32,561 bases of DNA from Bacteroidota bacterium (GTDB lineage Bacteria > Bacteroidota > Bacteroidia > Chitinophagales > Saprospiraceae): NCBI GenBank assembly GCA_029561355.1, contig JAKQJD010000135.1, forward strand, positions 1 through 32,561. Reading direction: 5' to 3'. A program made the translations under genes and the position numbers. Shown here one piece after another: positions 22,448 through 30,334 of this stretch (positions within the stretch are counted from its first letter, which is position 1; every line of letters starts with the position of its first letter). The notes below the pieces were generated by a model. That model saw only the letters and a list, made by a program, of their open reading frames with translations, ran no database searches and was not told the origin of the DNA.

Positions 22448-23875
22448 TTAGTTTTTAATAATACTGCAAGTATGCGTCGTTTTATCCGTCCGTACTACAA
22501 CCATATACATTCCGGCGGCCAGATGGGCGATGGAGAAATCAGCCGTAGCATGGGCACGCAACAACCTTCCGTTTAAGTCACAGATTTCAATGCGCTGTAA
22601 ATTTTCTCCGTTCACATCCACGTGTACCATATCCGATGCCGGATTGGGAAAAACGATCAGTCTGGCTGCATTTACATCCGCCACTGCCAGCGGCTGGTTG
22701 TATTCAAAAGCGCCGATATCGATCGCATTTTCGTTGTTGCGCATTTCCACGTCGCAGGTGTCTTTATAAATGCGGTCCGGCAGCAGGGCATATCCGCGAA
22801 TATTTTTACTGATCGCAATACCCGCATCGATTGCAGGAGAACCTGCCTCCAAATGATAATCATACAGTGCCGCATCGGCAAACCCCAAGGGCGCGATGTT
22901 GTTGTTGACGATATTGTGCGAAGAATCGAGTACGGTTGCGGTCCCGATAATGAGTCCGCCCGTTTTGGCGCCGGCCAGGATATTGTTTTTCAGAAACAGC
23001 GTATCGGTGCCTGCCGCGATATTGATAAAACTACCGGTCGTTTTTTTGTTGATAAACGTGTTATTACAAATCCAGAGGTTGTGCGGTACGGCGTTGGACA
23101 GCCCTTCCAGTCCATAACCCAGCAGGTTGCTGTTGGCGGAATTGGGGCCTTGTTCTATGATATTTCCTACAAGGACCGAGGTGCCGCCGTTGGGCAGATC
23201 GATGGTCCTGCTGTCCTCGCTTTGTTCGTTTGAAATGCGGTTGTACAGGATGAAATTGTAATTCGCCCTGCTTTTTAATTCATGCCCTTCGGCGATGGCG
23301 TCGTGCGTGTAATTGTACCTGAACACGAGCGTGTCGATGTGGTTGATGTAGATATTGTGCTGATAACCAGGGTTTAAGGCGCTGCCACCGTTGATAAACT
23401 CGGAGTACTCCACCACCGTTTTGCAGTTGGCGATGTTGCCGCACAGGATGCCCATTTCGTTGCTGGTGAATTTGCAATACCGCACCAACAGATTCGGCCC
23501 CTCCTGCCGGATACCAGCACCGTTGTTGTCGATCACGACGGCATTGGCAAATTCAATATTTTCGACGGTAACGTTCGCGCCGCTGATGACGAAAATGCCT
23601 TTCCCGTTGACCGCATCATTGGCAATAATGCTGCCGGCCTGCAACCTGGGCCGGCCGCCCACACCTTTTATGAGGAGGTTGTTTTTAGTCCATTTTACCT
23701 GCGGGTCGTTCACATAAATGGCGTAATCGATCAGAACGGTATCGCCGTTTTGTACCAGCGGGGCTACCTGGCTACAGAATAAGTAGGTTCGGGTGGGACC
23801 GACGCGCCAGGTGGCAGCGTGGGCGGACTGGAAACAGAACAGGGAAACAAGAAGGCTTAAAAAATGGATTTTCAT
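22448..23875 (-). CDS. Secreted parallel beta-helix protein with T9SS sorting domain
   Basis: A 475-residue protein from ATG 23875 (MKIHFLSLLVSLFCF signal peptide, cleaved near SAHA-A). The middle, about residues 60-370, has repeated right-handed beta-helix rungs (VTVENIEFANA, LLVRYCKFTSN, TVVEYSEFING, LVFRYNYTHD, LWICNNTFIN, LFLKNNILAG) like pectate-lyase/NosD proteins. AGSPAIDAG...NAIDIGAFEYN is the closing motif common in these proteins. The last 80 residues (RLIVFPNPASDMVHV, IEICDLNGRLLR, LAAGMYMVVV) are a type A T9SS C-terminal sorting domain, so the protein is sent across the outer membrane. A polysaccharide or surface target is likely, but catalytic residues were not identified. An earlier in-frame start would place 18 residues before the signal peptide and is rejected. 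Confidence 0.93.
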   Translation of the reverse strand: MKIHFLSLLVSLFCFQSAHAATWRVGPTRTYLFCSQVAPLVQNGDTVLIDYAIYVNDPQVKWTKNNLLIKGVGGRPRLQAGSIIANDAVNGKGIFVISGANVTVENIEFANAVVIDNNGAGIRQEGPNLLVRYCKFTSNEMGILCGNIANCKTVVEYSEFINGGSALNPGYQHNIYINHIDTLVFRYNYTHDAIAEGHELKSRANYNFILYNRISNEQSEDSRTIDLPNGGTSVLVGNIIEQGPNSANSNLLGYGLEGLSNAVPHNLWICNNTFINKKTTGSFINIAAGTDTLFLKNNILAGAKTGGLIIGTATVLDSSHNIVNNNIAPLGFADAALYDYHLEAGSPAIDAGIAISKNIRGYALLPDRIYKDTCDVEMRNNENAIDIGAFEYNQPLAVADVNAARLIVFPNPASDMVHVDVNGENLQRIEICDLNGRLLRAHATADFSIAHLAAGMYMVVVRTDKTTHTCSIIKN

Positions 23876-24050
23876 GCTGGATTCATTGTTTTGAATGTGC
23901 CACGCAGCAGGCGCACAAATGTTTGTCACATCTGGCGCCGATTTGCGAAACCGGTGAAATTATTCGGTTTTCCTATGGCTGTCGGTGGCTTTCGCTCCTG
24001 TAATACCTGATGGTCGGAGTGGAAACTTTCCTTTTCATGGCAATAAAAAA

Positions 24051-24908
24051 TTAAGGCTCCCAGTCCGTCCAAGCCGGCTTTTGATACGCATGGGTAAAGA
24101 AGTGCAGCACTTTGGCGTTGAACTCCTTTTTGTACCGGTGCGGCGTACCATGGCCCGATTCTGGCAGTATCCAGAGATAGGCTTGCGGTATATTCTGGAA
24201 AATTTCGAGCGTGTGCGCCGGATTGATCACATCGAAATCGCCGCCCATCACCAGCACGGGGCATTTGATCTTGTGCAGGTCCGTCAGTGGGATGTTGGGT
24301 TCCACTTCCATCATATGCAGCAGTTTGATGGTGTTTTTAGTGGCAGCGTCCTGTGGAGCGGCGTGCAGTTGTGTCAGCGCTTCGGACACCATGTTCATGC
24401 CGTCCTGGGAAATGGCCGGAGCGCCGGGGCGCAGGTTGGCGCCGGTGACCGCCAGTTTTTTCACTTTGCCGGGGTGCCGGATAGCCAGCAGGAGACCGTT
24501 GATGCCGCCGTCGCTCCAGCCCACGACGTATGCGGAATCAATGTTCAGGTGGGTGAGCAAGGCGTCGAAATCGTCGGCCATCATTTCGTAATTGAGTACG
24601 CCGGTGGTGTCCACAGATTTGCCTTGCGAGCGGCTGTCGACGGCAATGACCTGGTATTGTTTGGAGAAAAAGGGAATCTGGAAACGCCAGTCGCGGATAG
24701 AGCCGCCGTTGCCGTGAATCAGGAGCAGCGGCTTGCCTTTTCCATAAATTTCGTAGTAGAGTTTGATGCCTCCTGTAGCGAAGTACCGGCCTTTGGCGGC
24801 GTTGTTTCCGTAAGGAATTTCGGGGGGGGATTTTTTGGTTTGGGTGTAGCCGGATGCGGGAAGGAGCAAGGCGAGAAGGAGGAGGAGCAGATGGAGTGGG
24901 TGTTTCAT
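24051..24908 (-). CDS. Exported alpha/beta hydrolase
   Basis: A 285-residue protein with a signal peptide (MKHPLHLLLLLLALLLPASGYTQ). The fold is shown by LLLIHGNGGS (61-70, oxyanion loop), GWSDGG (130-135, nucleophile Ser132), the acid in GGDFDVI (about D226) and SGHGTP (H253). The catalytic triad is therefore complete. Substrate is unknown; relatives act on esters, epoxides or haloalkanes. Being exported, it probably works in the periplasm. It is encoded next to the beta-helix gene on the same strand, with 175 bp between, so a shared transcript is not certain. Confidence 0.9.
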   Translation of the reverse strand: MKHPLHLLLLLLALLLPASGYTQTKKSPPEIPYGNNAAKGRYFATGGIKLYYEIYGKGKPLLLIHGNGGSIRDWRFQIPFFSKQYQVIAVDSRSQGKSVDTTGVLNYEMMADDFDALLTHLNIDSAYVVGWSDGGINGLLLAIRHPGKVKKLAVTGANLRPGAPAISQDGMNMVSEALTQLHAAPQDAATKNTIKLLHMMEVEPNIPLTDLHKIKCPVLVMGGDFDVINPAHTLEIFQNIPQAYLWILPESGHGTPHRYKKEFNAKVLHFFTHAYQKPAWTDWEP

Positions 24909-25021
24909 TTGAGTGATTTTTTATTGTTAGCGTCCCCGCTTACAACAACTTATATGCTAATTCATTTTTTACATTGATCCTGCGGTTTGTTGGCGGTCGG
25001 GGTCCAGCAACGGCAGAAAAT

Positions 25022-25399
25022 CTATCTTGAAATTCCAAGCCGCTCTTCAACATATTTAACCCGGTCTTCCAAACTTTTTACCCGATCCACTAATTGCATC
25101 TTCGAAGTATATCCTATGTAAAGCGTTGCGGTACAAACAAGGAAATAAAGAAAAAACGCAACTTTCCACACCCCTAAAAAAGAAACGATCCTGTCCCGGG
25201 TAATCTTTAAGTTAGAATCTAACGAACTAATGTCCTCATTATATTTTTTCCCTAATACATAGTCGTCACTATCTTTTTGGCGGTAAGAACCACCCGTTTC
25301 TGCATTTCGTAAAACCCAGTTTGCATGCCAGAAGAAAGTAAGAACCAATATAAACGTAAGCACGATGATAAAGCCGGAATAAAAATCAATTGTAACCAT
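25022..25399 (-). CDS. Small membrane protein with C-terminal coiled coil
   Basis: The 125-residue product has an N-terminal membrane helix (FIIVLTFILVLTFFW, about 10-24), a polar loop with RQKDSDDYVLGKKYNEDISSLDS, a second helix (VAFFLYFLVCTATLYIGY, about 80-97), and a heptad-like tail (MQLVDRVKSLEDRVKYVEERL). It is more AT-rich than its neighbours and is surrounded by AT-rich intergenic DNA, which may indicate transfer. No family is recognised. The ATG at 25399 is the natural start. Confidence 0.75.
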   Translation of the reverse strand: MVTIDFYSGFIIVLTFILVLTFFWHANWVLRNAETGGSYRQKDSDDYVLGKKYNEDISSLDSNLKITRDRIVSFLGVWKVAFFLYFLVCTATLYIGYTSKMQLVDRVKSLEDRVKYVEERLGISR

Positions 25400-25584
25400 G
25401 TTTCATATAAATTTAAGAAATACTAATATTATTTAAACGTCTTCAAAATATAAAAAAGGAAAAAAGCCTGTCATCTAATTACCCAAAATCTGATTACCCA
25501 CCGATACATAACATATTTCTATACAATACAAAAGTAGCCCGATTTTTATCAATCCACTTTTCTTCAAAAAAAATCACCACTTTT

Positions 25585-25616
25585 TTTGCCCATTTTAACG
25601 GCTCGCCTTATCTTTG
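25585..25616 (+). promoter_or_regulatory. Bacteroidota promoter of the TetR gene
   Basis: TTTG at 25585-25588, a 20 bp spacer and TATCTTTG at 25609-25616 match the TTTG-N19-21-TAnnTTTG consensus exactly. Transcription should begin at about 25623, inside the palindrome at 25622. Confidence 0.8.
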
Positions 25617-25621
25617 CCGTA

Positions 25622-25631
25622 CGAACGTTCG
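25622..25631. promoter_or_regulatory. Candidate TetR operator CGAACGTTCG
   Basis: A perfect 10 bp palindrome six bases after the -7 box, covering the predicted transcription start and 14 bp before the ATG at 25645. A dimer bound here would block its own promoter, as TetR-family repressors usually do. CGAACGTTCG-like centres occur in known operators of the family. Confidence 0.65.
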
Positions 25632-25644
25632 GTATAATCAACCC

Positions 25645-26244
25645 ATGCCAGTCAAAAAAATAGAAAAACAAGACCTTCTCCGCCTCTGCTGGGAAGTATT
25701 CAACCGCCACGGTTACCACGGCACTTCGGTAAGTATGCTGGCCGAGGCCACGGGCCTGGGCAAATCGGGGCTCATGCACCACCATTTGTCCAAAGAAAGC
25801 CTGATGCGCGCCGTGGTGGAGTATGCCCAGGAAACCATGCGCAGTATGGTATTCTCCGTGGCACAGGAAGATTTGCCGCCGGAGCAGCGCCTCGAAAAAC
25901 TGCTGCGCCGCCAGAACCGCATCGTAAAAATGGAGCGCCGCGGCTGCTTTTTCGCCAATACTGCCCTGGAAACCGGCCGTGACGGATGGTTCAACGAACC
26001 CATTCAGGCCATTTGGGACGAGTGGAAAGCAGCAGTCGCGGGTATACTGAGCGCCATCATGCCGCCGGAAGAAGCGGCAAATACTGCCTACCGGCTGCTG
26101 TGCGAATACGAAGGCACAATAATTATGTACAAAGTGAGCAACGACGAGCAGCACCTGGAACGGTTTGTGGAAAGGGCAGTGGGGCTGTTTGGGAAAAAAA
26201 TGTATAAAGGGTTGATGAGGGTTGATAAGGTTGATAAGGGTTGA
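25645..26244 (+). CDS. TetR/AcrR-family transcriptional repressor
   Basis: A 199-residue one-component regulator. The N-terminal helix-turn-helix is SVSMLAEATGLGKSGLMHHH (about 28-47), preceded by FNRHGYHGT, and the rest is a helical ligand-binding domain with ERRGCFFANTALE, a motif common in the AcrR group. The ligand is unknown. The gene has its own promoter and an operator-like palindrome, so it is probably autoregulated. The last roughly 11 residues (GLMRVDKVDKG) are encoded by the left arm of element E8, whose GGTTGA word supplies the stop codon; the original C-terminus was probably replaced. The alpha/beta hydrolase gene that follows on the same strand is the likeliest target. Confidence 0.93.
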   Translation: MPVKKIEKQDLLRLCWEVFNRHGYHGTSVSMLAEATGLGKSGLMHHHLSKESLMRAVVEYAQETMRSMVFSVAQEDLPPEQRLEKLLRRQNRIVKMERRGCFFANTALETGRDGWFNEPIQAIWDEWKAAVAGILSAIMPPEEAANTAYRLLCEYEGTIIMYKVSNDEQHLERFVERAVGLFGKKMYKGLMRVDKVDKG

Positions 26245-26333
26245 TATTCATCTGCCCGGGGTAAGGAGAGATCTGCTACTTTATAGAGTGGATGAATATC
26301 AACCCTCATCAACCTTATCAACTCTCATCAACC
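26209..26333. repeat. Palindromic element E8, overlapping the TetR gene end
   Basis: The left arm (26209-26240) consists of GGTTGATGA/GGTTGATAA words. GGTTGATATTCATC (26239-26252) pairs with GATGAATATCAACC (26291-26304), and the right arm (26305-26333) has CATCAACC/TTATCAACC words. The stem begins with the same GGTTGATATTCA as E1, E3 and E4, but the GCCGCTC part is replaced. It separates the regulator from the hydrolase gene on one strand. Confidence 0.92.
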
Positions 26334-26351
26334 TCAACCCCCCCCCTCGCT

Positions 26352-27272
26352 ATGCAAAGATTCATCATCAAAACCATCGGCCTCGGCCTCAATCTCTGGT
26401 CGCTGGTAGCCCCCAAACAGGCTGCTGCCAAAGCGGTGCAGGTCTTTTCGCAGCCGCCCAAACCACATGTGCGGGAGAAAGAACGGCAGTTTCTGGAAAC
26501 TGCCCGGCAACTGCGCCGCACGGTAGCCGACCAGGCTATTGTGGAATACCACTGGGGCGCCGCCGAGGCCCCGCTGATCGTGCTGAGTTACGGTTGGGGA
26601 TACAATTCGGGGCGCTGGCGCTACTTCGTGCCCGCACTGCTCGAGGCGGGTTATCGTGTGCTGGCGTACGACCCGCCGGGGCATGGTATGGCGCCGAAAG
26701 GTGTGCTGAATATCCCGGCCAATGCTGCCATCCTGCGTGTTTTGCTGGAAGAATACGGTCCGGCAGAAGCCGTAGTAGGTCATTCTTTCGGCGGCAGCAG
26801 CCTCGTGTACGCGTTGCACCAGTTGCCCCGCGCGTTGCACCCGAAACGTATGGCCGTGATGGCCTCCTTCAGTTATGCGCCGCGCGTATTTCTCGAATAC
26901 AGAAAAACGCTGGGCCTGTGGTCGCCGCTGTACTGGAGCATGGTGCGCGGGTTCGAACAGCGTGTCGGCAAAACGCTGGATCACTACGATTTCGCCATTA
27001 TGACCTCGGCTTTTTCACACGTCCAAGGCTTGCTGGTGCACGACCCTGCCGATGCCGTTACGCCTTATGCAGAAGCGCAGCGCTACCATGATTTCTGGCC
27101 GGACAGCCATTTGCACAGCCCCAAAGAAGGCGGGCACCACCTCGGCACGGCGGACGTAACGGATGCCGTGTTGCAATTTATTTTGAACGGAAAAATTCCT
27201 GTGCTTGCGGTGCGGCAGGAGCGACCGGTGTATGCGGAACATGAGTTGGTGCGGCACTTCGCGGGACTATGA
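26352..27272 (+). CDS. Alpha/beta hydrolase
   Basis: A 306-residue protein from ATG 26352 (MQRFIIKTIGLGLNLWSLVA). An upstream in-frame start at 26292 lies inside the right arm of E8 and is rejected. The fold is shown by APLIVLSYGWGYNSGRW (72-88, oxyanion region), YDPPGHG, GHSFGG (143-148, nucleophile Ser145), VHDPADAVTP (acid) and GGHHLG (His). The N-terminal hydrophobic stretch may be a membrane anchor. Substrate is unknown. The gene is directly behind the TetR gene and probably regulated by it. Its stop codon abuts element E9. Confidence 0.88.
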   Translation: MQRFIIKTIGLGLNLWSLVAPKQAAAKAVQVFSQPPKPHVREKERQFLETARQLRRTVADQAIVEYHWGAAEAPLIVLSYGWGYNSGRWRYFVPALLEAGYRVLAYDPPGHGMAPKGVLNIPANAAILRVLLEEYGPAEAVVGHSFGGSSLVYALHQLPRALHPKRMAVMASFSYAPRVFLEYRKTLGLWSPLYWSMVRGFEQRVGKTLDHYDFAIMTSAFSHVQGLLVHDPADAVTPYAEAQRYHDFWPDSHLHSPKEGGHHLGTADVTDAVLQFILNGKIPVLAVRQERPVYAEHELVRHFAGL

Positions 27273-27561
27273 AACGCGGATCACGCGGATTGGAAGCGGA
27301 TTTACGCGGATTTCCCTCGTAGAGTCCATTGCAACGCAGATTTTTGACTCTACGACGGGCATCTACGAGGGAAATCCGCGTAAATCCGCTCTAAAATCCG
27401 CGAAATCCGCGTTGCAATAATTCCTACGGTGTCCGCTACGAGGGAAATCCGCGTAAATCCGCTTCCCATCCGCGAAATCCGCGTTGCAATAATTCCTACG
27501 GTGTACGCTACGAAGGAAATCCGCGTAAATCCGCTCTAAAATCCGTGTGATCCGCGTTGCA
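27271..27561. repeat. Element E9: one left arm against three tandem right arms (GCGGATTTAC words)
   Basis: The left arm (about 27273-27325) has ACGCGGATTTACGCGGATTT-type words. The right side has three copies of the complementary arm starting at 27363, 27436 and 27508, spaced 73 and 72 bp (the last shortened), each beginning CTACGAGGGAAATCC or CTACGAAGGAAATCC and containing CCGCGTAAATCCGC. The 290 bp gap between convergent genes is essentially filled by it, from one stop codon to the other. Confidence 0.92.
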
Positions 27562-27562
27562 G

Positions 27563-30043
27563 TTAGAGCGCCACCCCGATCACCACGCCCGTCTTGTCAT
27601 ATTTCCCGCCATAAAATCCCGCTACCACATCGACCCGGAACATACGTATCACCCCGATGCCGATATTTTCCAGCCCGAAATTCAGTTCCCAGTAAGGCAA
27701 AGACTTCGTATACGCCGGATCCGACGAAGGCCGCTCGGTGTGGTAAACGTTGGCGCCGACCACCTCTTTCAGGTTGAGTTTTCGGATACCGGGAATCTTG
27801 TCTAACAGCCAGCCCTGCAGGTGGTGTTGCCAGTGCCCTTCCACGTAGGGTTTGTCGGTAGAGTACGCATAGTACGGCAGCATGAAAAAACTGCTGTTGT
27901 ATTTCTCCGGGTTGGAAAAAAGGATCTGGTTGCCGCGCGGGTGGTACAAATCCATGAATCCCATGTTGGATTTCCGTAAAAATGCACCGGCGGTGACACG
28001 AAAATCGGAATAACCGACCAGTCCCCAGGAAATATCGTTTTCGCTGATTTGCACCTGTACAAAATCAAAATCAGCCGTACTGCCCGCTACACCCGGGATG
28101 GCTTTGCGGTAACGCAGGTAAATGCTGGGCCATTTGGACGGTCCGTATGAGCGGAAAGTAGGGTAACTGCTATACGTTTGCCCGAACCGGAAACGGAACT
28201 CCGCATTGAGCACAAACAGATCGGGGAAAGTTTTGTCGGCAGGTTCAGGTTGTACCGGGTAATTGGGCGTGTATACGCGGTCCTTGTTTCTCCAACTGTA
28301 GTCGGTGTGGTTGTCCAGCCAGTTGCGCCGCGCCCATTCGGCCGATGCACGGATTTGCACCCAGGGCGCCAGAAACTGCCGCCATTCGGCCCGCACGAAG
28401 GCTTTTTCGTACAGTTTCATGTAGTTTTTCTTTCGCAACAGCGTGTACGAAGAGTTCATGAACGTGCCGATGGGGTTCTGGTCGCTGAATTGCACCGGGT
28501 TCACGCCACCGCTGACGTTGAGGGTAGAATAGCGGATACTCTCGAATTTTCGCTCCAGTTCCAGCGCCCCGCGCAGCCGCGTTTCGGAAAAACCGTAGTT
28601 GACGTTGCCTCCGACGCGCCAGTATTTTTCCGAGCGTTCGGTGTAATGGGTATAACTCGGGTTGACATCGAATACAAACCCCTGCACGGAATTGAATTGC
28701 AGCCACTGCATGGCGCCCGGGAAGGTCAGGTTCGTGCGTTTGTACGAATTCTGCCACGTGTAGCCGGTGATCAGGTCGAAAGGTTTGAAGCGGTTGCTTT
28801 TCCGGTCGATACTGTCGAGGAACTCCTTGCTTTTCCAGATCTTTTGCAGGCTGTCTTTTTTAACGTAGTCGCTCGATTCTTCTAAAGTCAGGGGCACCGG
28901 CCGCACGGACTTCCAGTAACTGGAATCCTGTTCGTTGGCGCCTTTTTCTATTTTAAAAACCTCGCGGTCGAAAAAGCCTTTTTCAAAATTGGGGTGCAGG
29001 TTGTAATTGGAAAAAACGCTGTTGAAAAACCCGTCGAACTTGAAGCCGAACACCCCGAATTTGAAACTGGTGATCTGCGACAACAGCACCCAGGTATCTG
29101 GTTTTTCCACCGGCACGAACTCCTGCTGAATGCGCATGGTATCGAGCGCGGGTTGTTTGATGGTTTTTCCGGTGATAAAAAGATCGGCGCCGGCGATATT
29201 CCACAAGTCGTCGACGATGTATAAAAAACCGCTGAACGTCGGGTCGGCGCTGCGTTTGGGCATTAACCTGATCTTCTCCAGGGCGTATCCGTTTTCATCC
29301 TGAATGGTGCCCATCCATTTGAAATTGTAGTAATTGAATGCGTTGTCGGCTAGCGGCGACAGGATCTCGCGGTCAATTTCCAGGCGCTCATCATACAGGT
29401 TGAATTCGGTCAGCGTAGCGCGGTTGAGGCTGTATCCGTTTTCGGAGCCGCTGGTCTTGCTGGAAATCATGATCTCTTTTTTGCGCTGTGGCGACGCCTG
29501 TGTATACACTTTCGACACCGATTCCGACAAATACACCACGCCGGTGCGGTTGGTGTCGAGCATACCGCCCATGTTTCCGACTTCCTGTCCGAGTATTTTT
29601 TCAGGCGCATCGACAAGTTTGTAAAAGCCCTTGATGTAGGTGTCGTAGGAAGAAGAATTCACCTTGCTTTTGTAATACTTGCGTTTGGCGATGGCTTCGC
29701 GCATGATGCGGTAAGCGGGGTCTTCGGTGGTGATGACCACTTCGCCGATTTCGAGATTGGCCGGTTGCATGCGCACGTTGAGGCGAACGGGTTTGTCGCC
29801 AACGTTCACTTTTTCAACCTGCTGTTTGTATCCAATATATTGAAAAACAATCTCTTGTGCGCCGCGGTCGACGCTCAGTTTATAATGACCTTCCGCGTTG
29901 GCCACGGTTCCGTTGGTGCTGTTGCGCACGTACACGGAAGCGAATGGAAGCGGTTCGCCACGCTCGTCGAGCACGGTTCCGCTCACCTGGGAAAAAGCAA
30001 TAAAAGGAAAAAGTAAAAGGGCAAACAGTTGAATTAATTTCAT
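27563..30043 (-). CDS. DUF5686 outer-membrane protein with carboxypeptidase-regulatory-like domain
   Basis: An 826-residue protein with a signal peptide (MKLIQLFALLLFPFIAFSQ). A CarboxypepD_reg-like beta-sandwich follows (about 20-110; VSGTVLDERGEPLPFASVYV, EGHYKLSV, VFQYIGYKQQ), then the DUF5686 region: YRIMREAIAKRKYYKS and about 500 residues of alternating beta strands ending in DVVAGFYGGKYDKTGVVIGVAL, typical of a C-terminal outer-membrane barrel strand. Such proteins resemble TonB-dependent receptors without a plug and are common in Bacteroidota; their cargo is unknown. No partner SusD-like gene is present. The stop codon abuts element E9 and the gene begins about 100 bp from element E10. 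Confidence 0.92.
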   Translation of the reverse strand: MKLIQLFALLLFPFIAFSQVSGTVLDERGEPLPFASVYVRNSTNGTVANAEGHYKLSVDRGAQEIVFQYIGYKQQVEKVNVGDKPVRLNVRMQPANLEIGEVVITTEDPAYRIMREAIAKRKYYKSKVNSSSYDTYIKGFYKLVDAPEKILGQEVGNMGGMLDTNRTGVVYLSESVSKVYTQASPQRKKEIMISSKTSGSENGYSLNRATLTEFNLYDERLEIDREILSPLADNAFNYYNFKWMGTIQDENGYALEKIRLMPKRSADPTFSGFLYIVDDLWNIAGADLFITGKTIKQPALDTMRIQQEFVPVEKPDTWVLLSQITSFKFGVFGFKFDGFFNSVFSNYNLHPNFEKGFFDREVFKIEKGANEQDSSYWKSVRPVPLTLEESSDYVKKDSLQKIWKSKEFLDSIDRKSNRFKPFDLITGYTWQNSYKRTNLTFPGAMQWLQFNSVQGFVFDVNPSYTHYTERSEKYWRVGGNVNYGFSETRLRGALELERKFESIRYSTLNVSGGVNPVQFSDQNPIGTFMNSSYTLLRKKNYMKLYEKAFVRAEWRQFLAPWVQIRASAEWARRNWLDNHTDYSWRNKDRVYTPNYPVQPEPADKTFPDLFVLNAEFRFRFGQTYSSYPTFRSYGPSKWPSIYLRYRKAIPGVAGSTADFDFVQVQISENDISWGLVGYSDFRVTAGAFLRKSNMGFMDLYHPRGNQILFSNPEKYNSSFFMLPYYAYSTDKPYVEGHWQHHLQGWLLDKIPGIRKLNLKEVVGANVYHTERPSSDPAYTKSLPYWELNFGLENIGIGVIRMFRVDVVAGFYGGKYDKTGVVIGVAL

Positions 30044-30145
30044 AGAGGGCTTGAATAACAGGATATGTGGAAGGCCAAAAGTGTGGGTAAATTTTTGAAC
30101 GGGGAAATAATTGTGGTCTGCTTTAACGGCACTTTAACCGGAAGG

Positions 30146-30325
30146 GGTTATTAGTTATCAGTTATTGGTTATTAGTGGTGTTTCAGGCTGAAAGGAAAAG
30201 ATAAGGAGTAATTTGTTTTCCTTCGTATGTTGTAACCTATTTTGACTAAAGGGAAAAAGGATCTCACACAACTTCCAATTCCAGCCTGAAACACCACTAA
30301 TAACCAATAACGAATAACCTATAAC
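30146..30325. repeat. Palindromic element E10 (GGTTATTA words)
   Basis: Left arm 30146-30191 and right arm 30282-30325 pair over about 44 bp, with about 30 bp perfect around GTTATTGGTTATTAG and TGGTGTTTCAGGCTG. The loop is about 90 nt and AT-rich, with a partial inner hairpin. It lies between divergent genes, ending 10 bp before the start codon of the aminotransferase gene, so it lies in its leader. Confidence 0.92.
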
Positions 30326-30334
30326 AAAAAGCGC

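Noticed and set aside
23985-24977. 330-codon open frame on the plus strand over the exported hydrolase
   Set aside because: The minus strand encodes a full alpha/beta hydrolase with signal peptide and catalytic triad over the same bases; the plus frame is a shadow.
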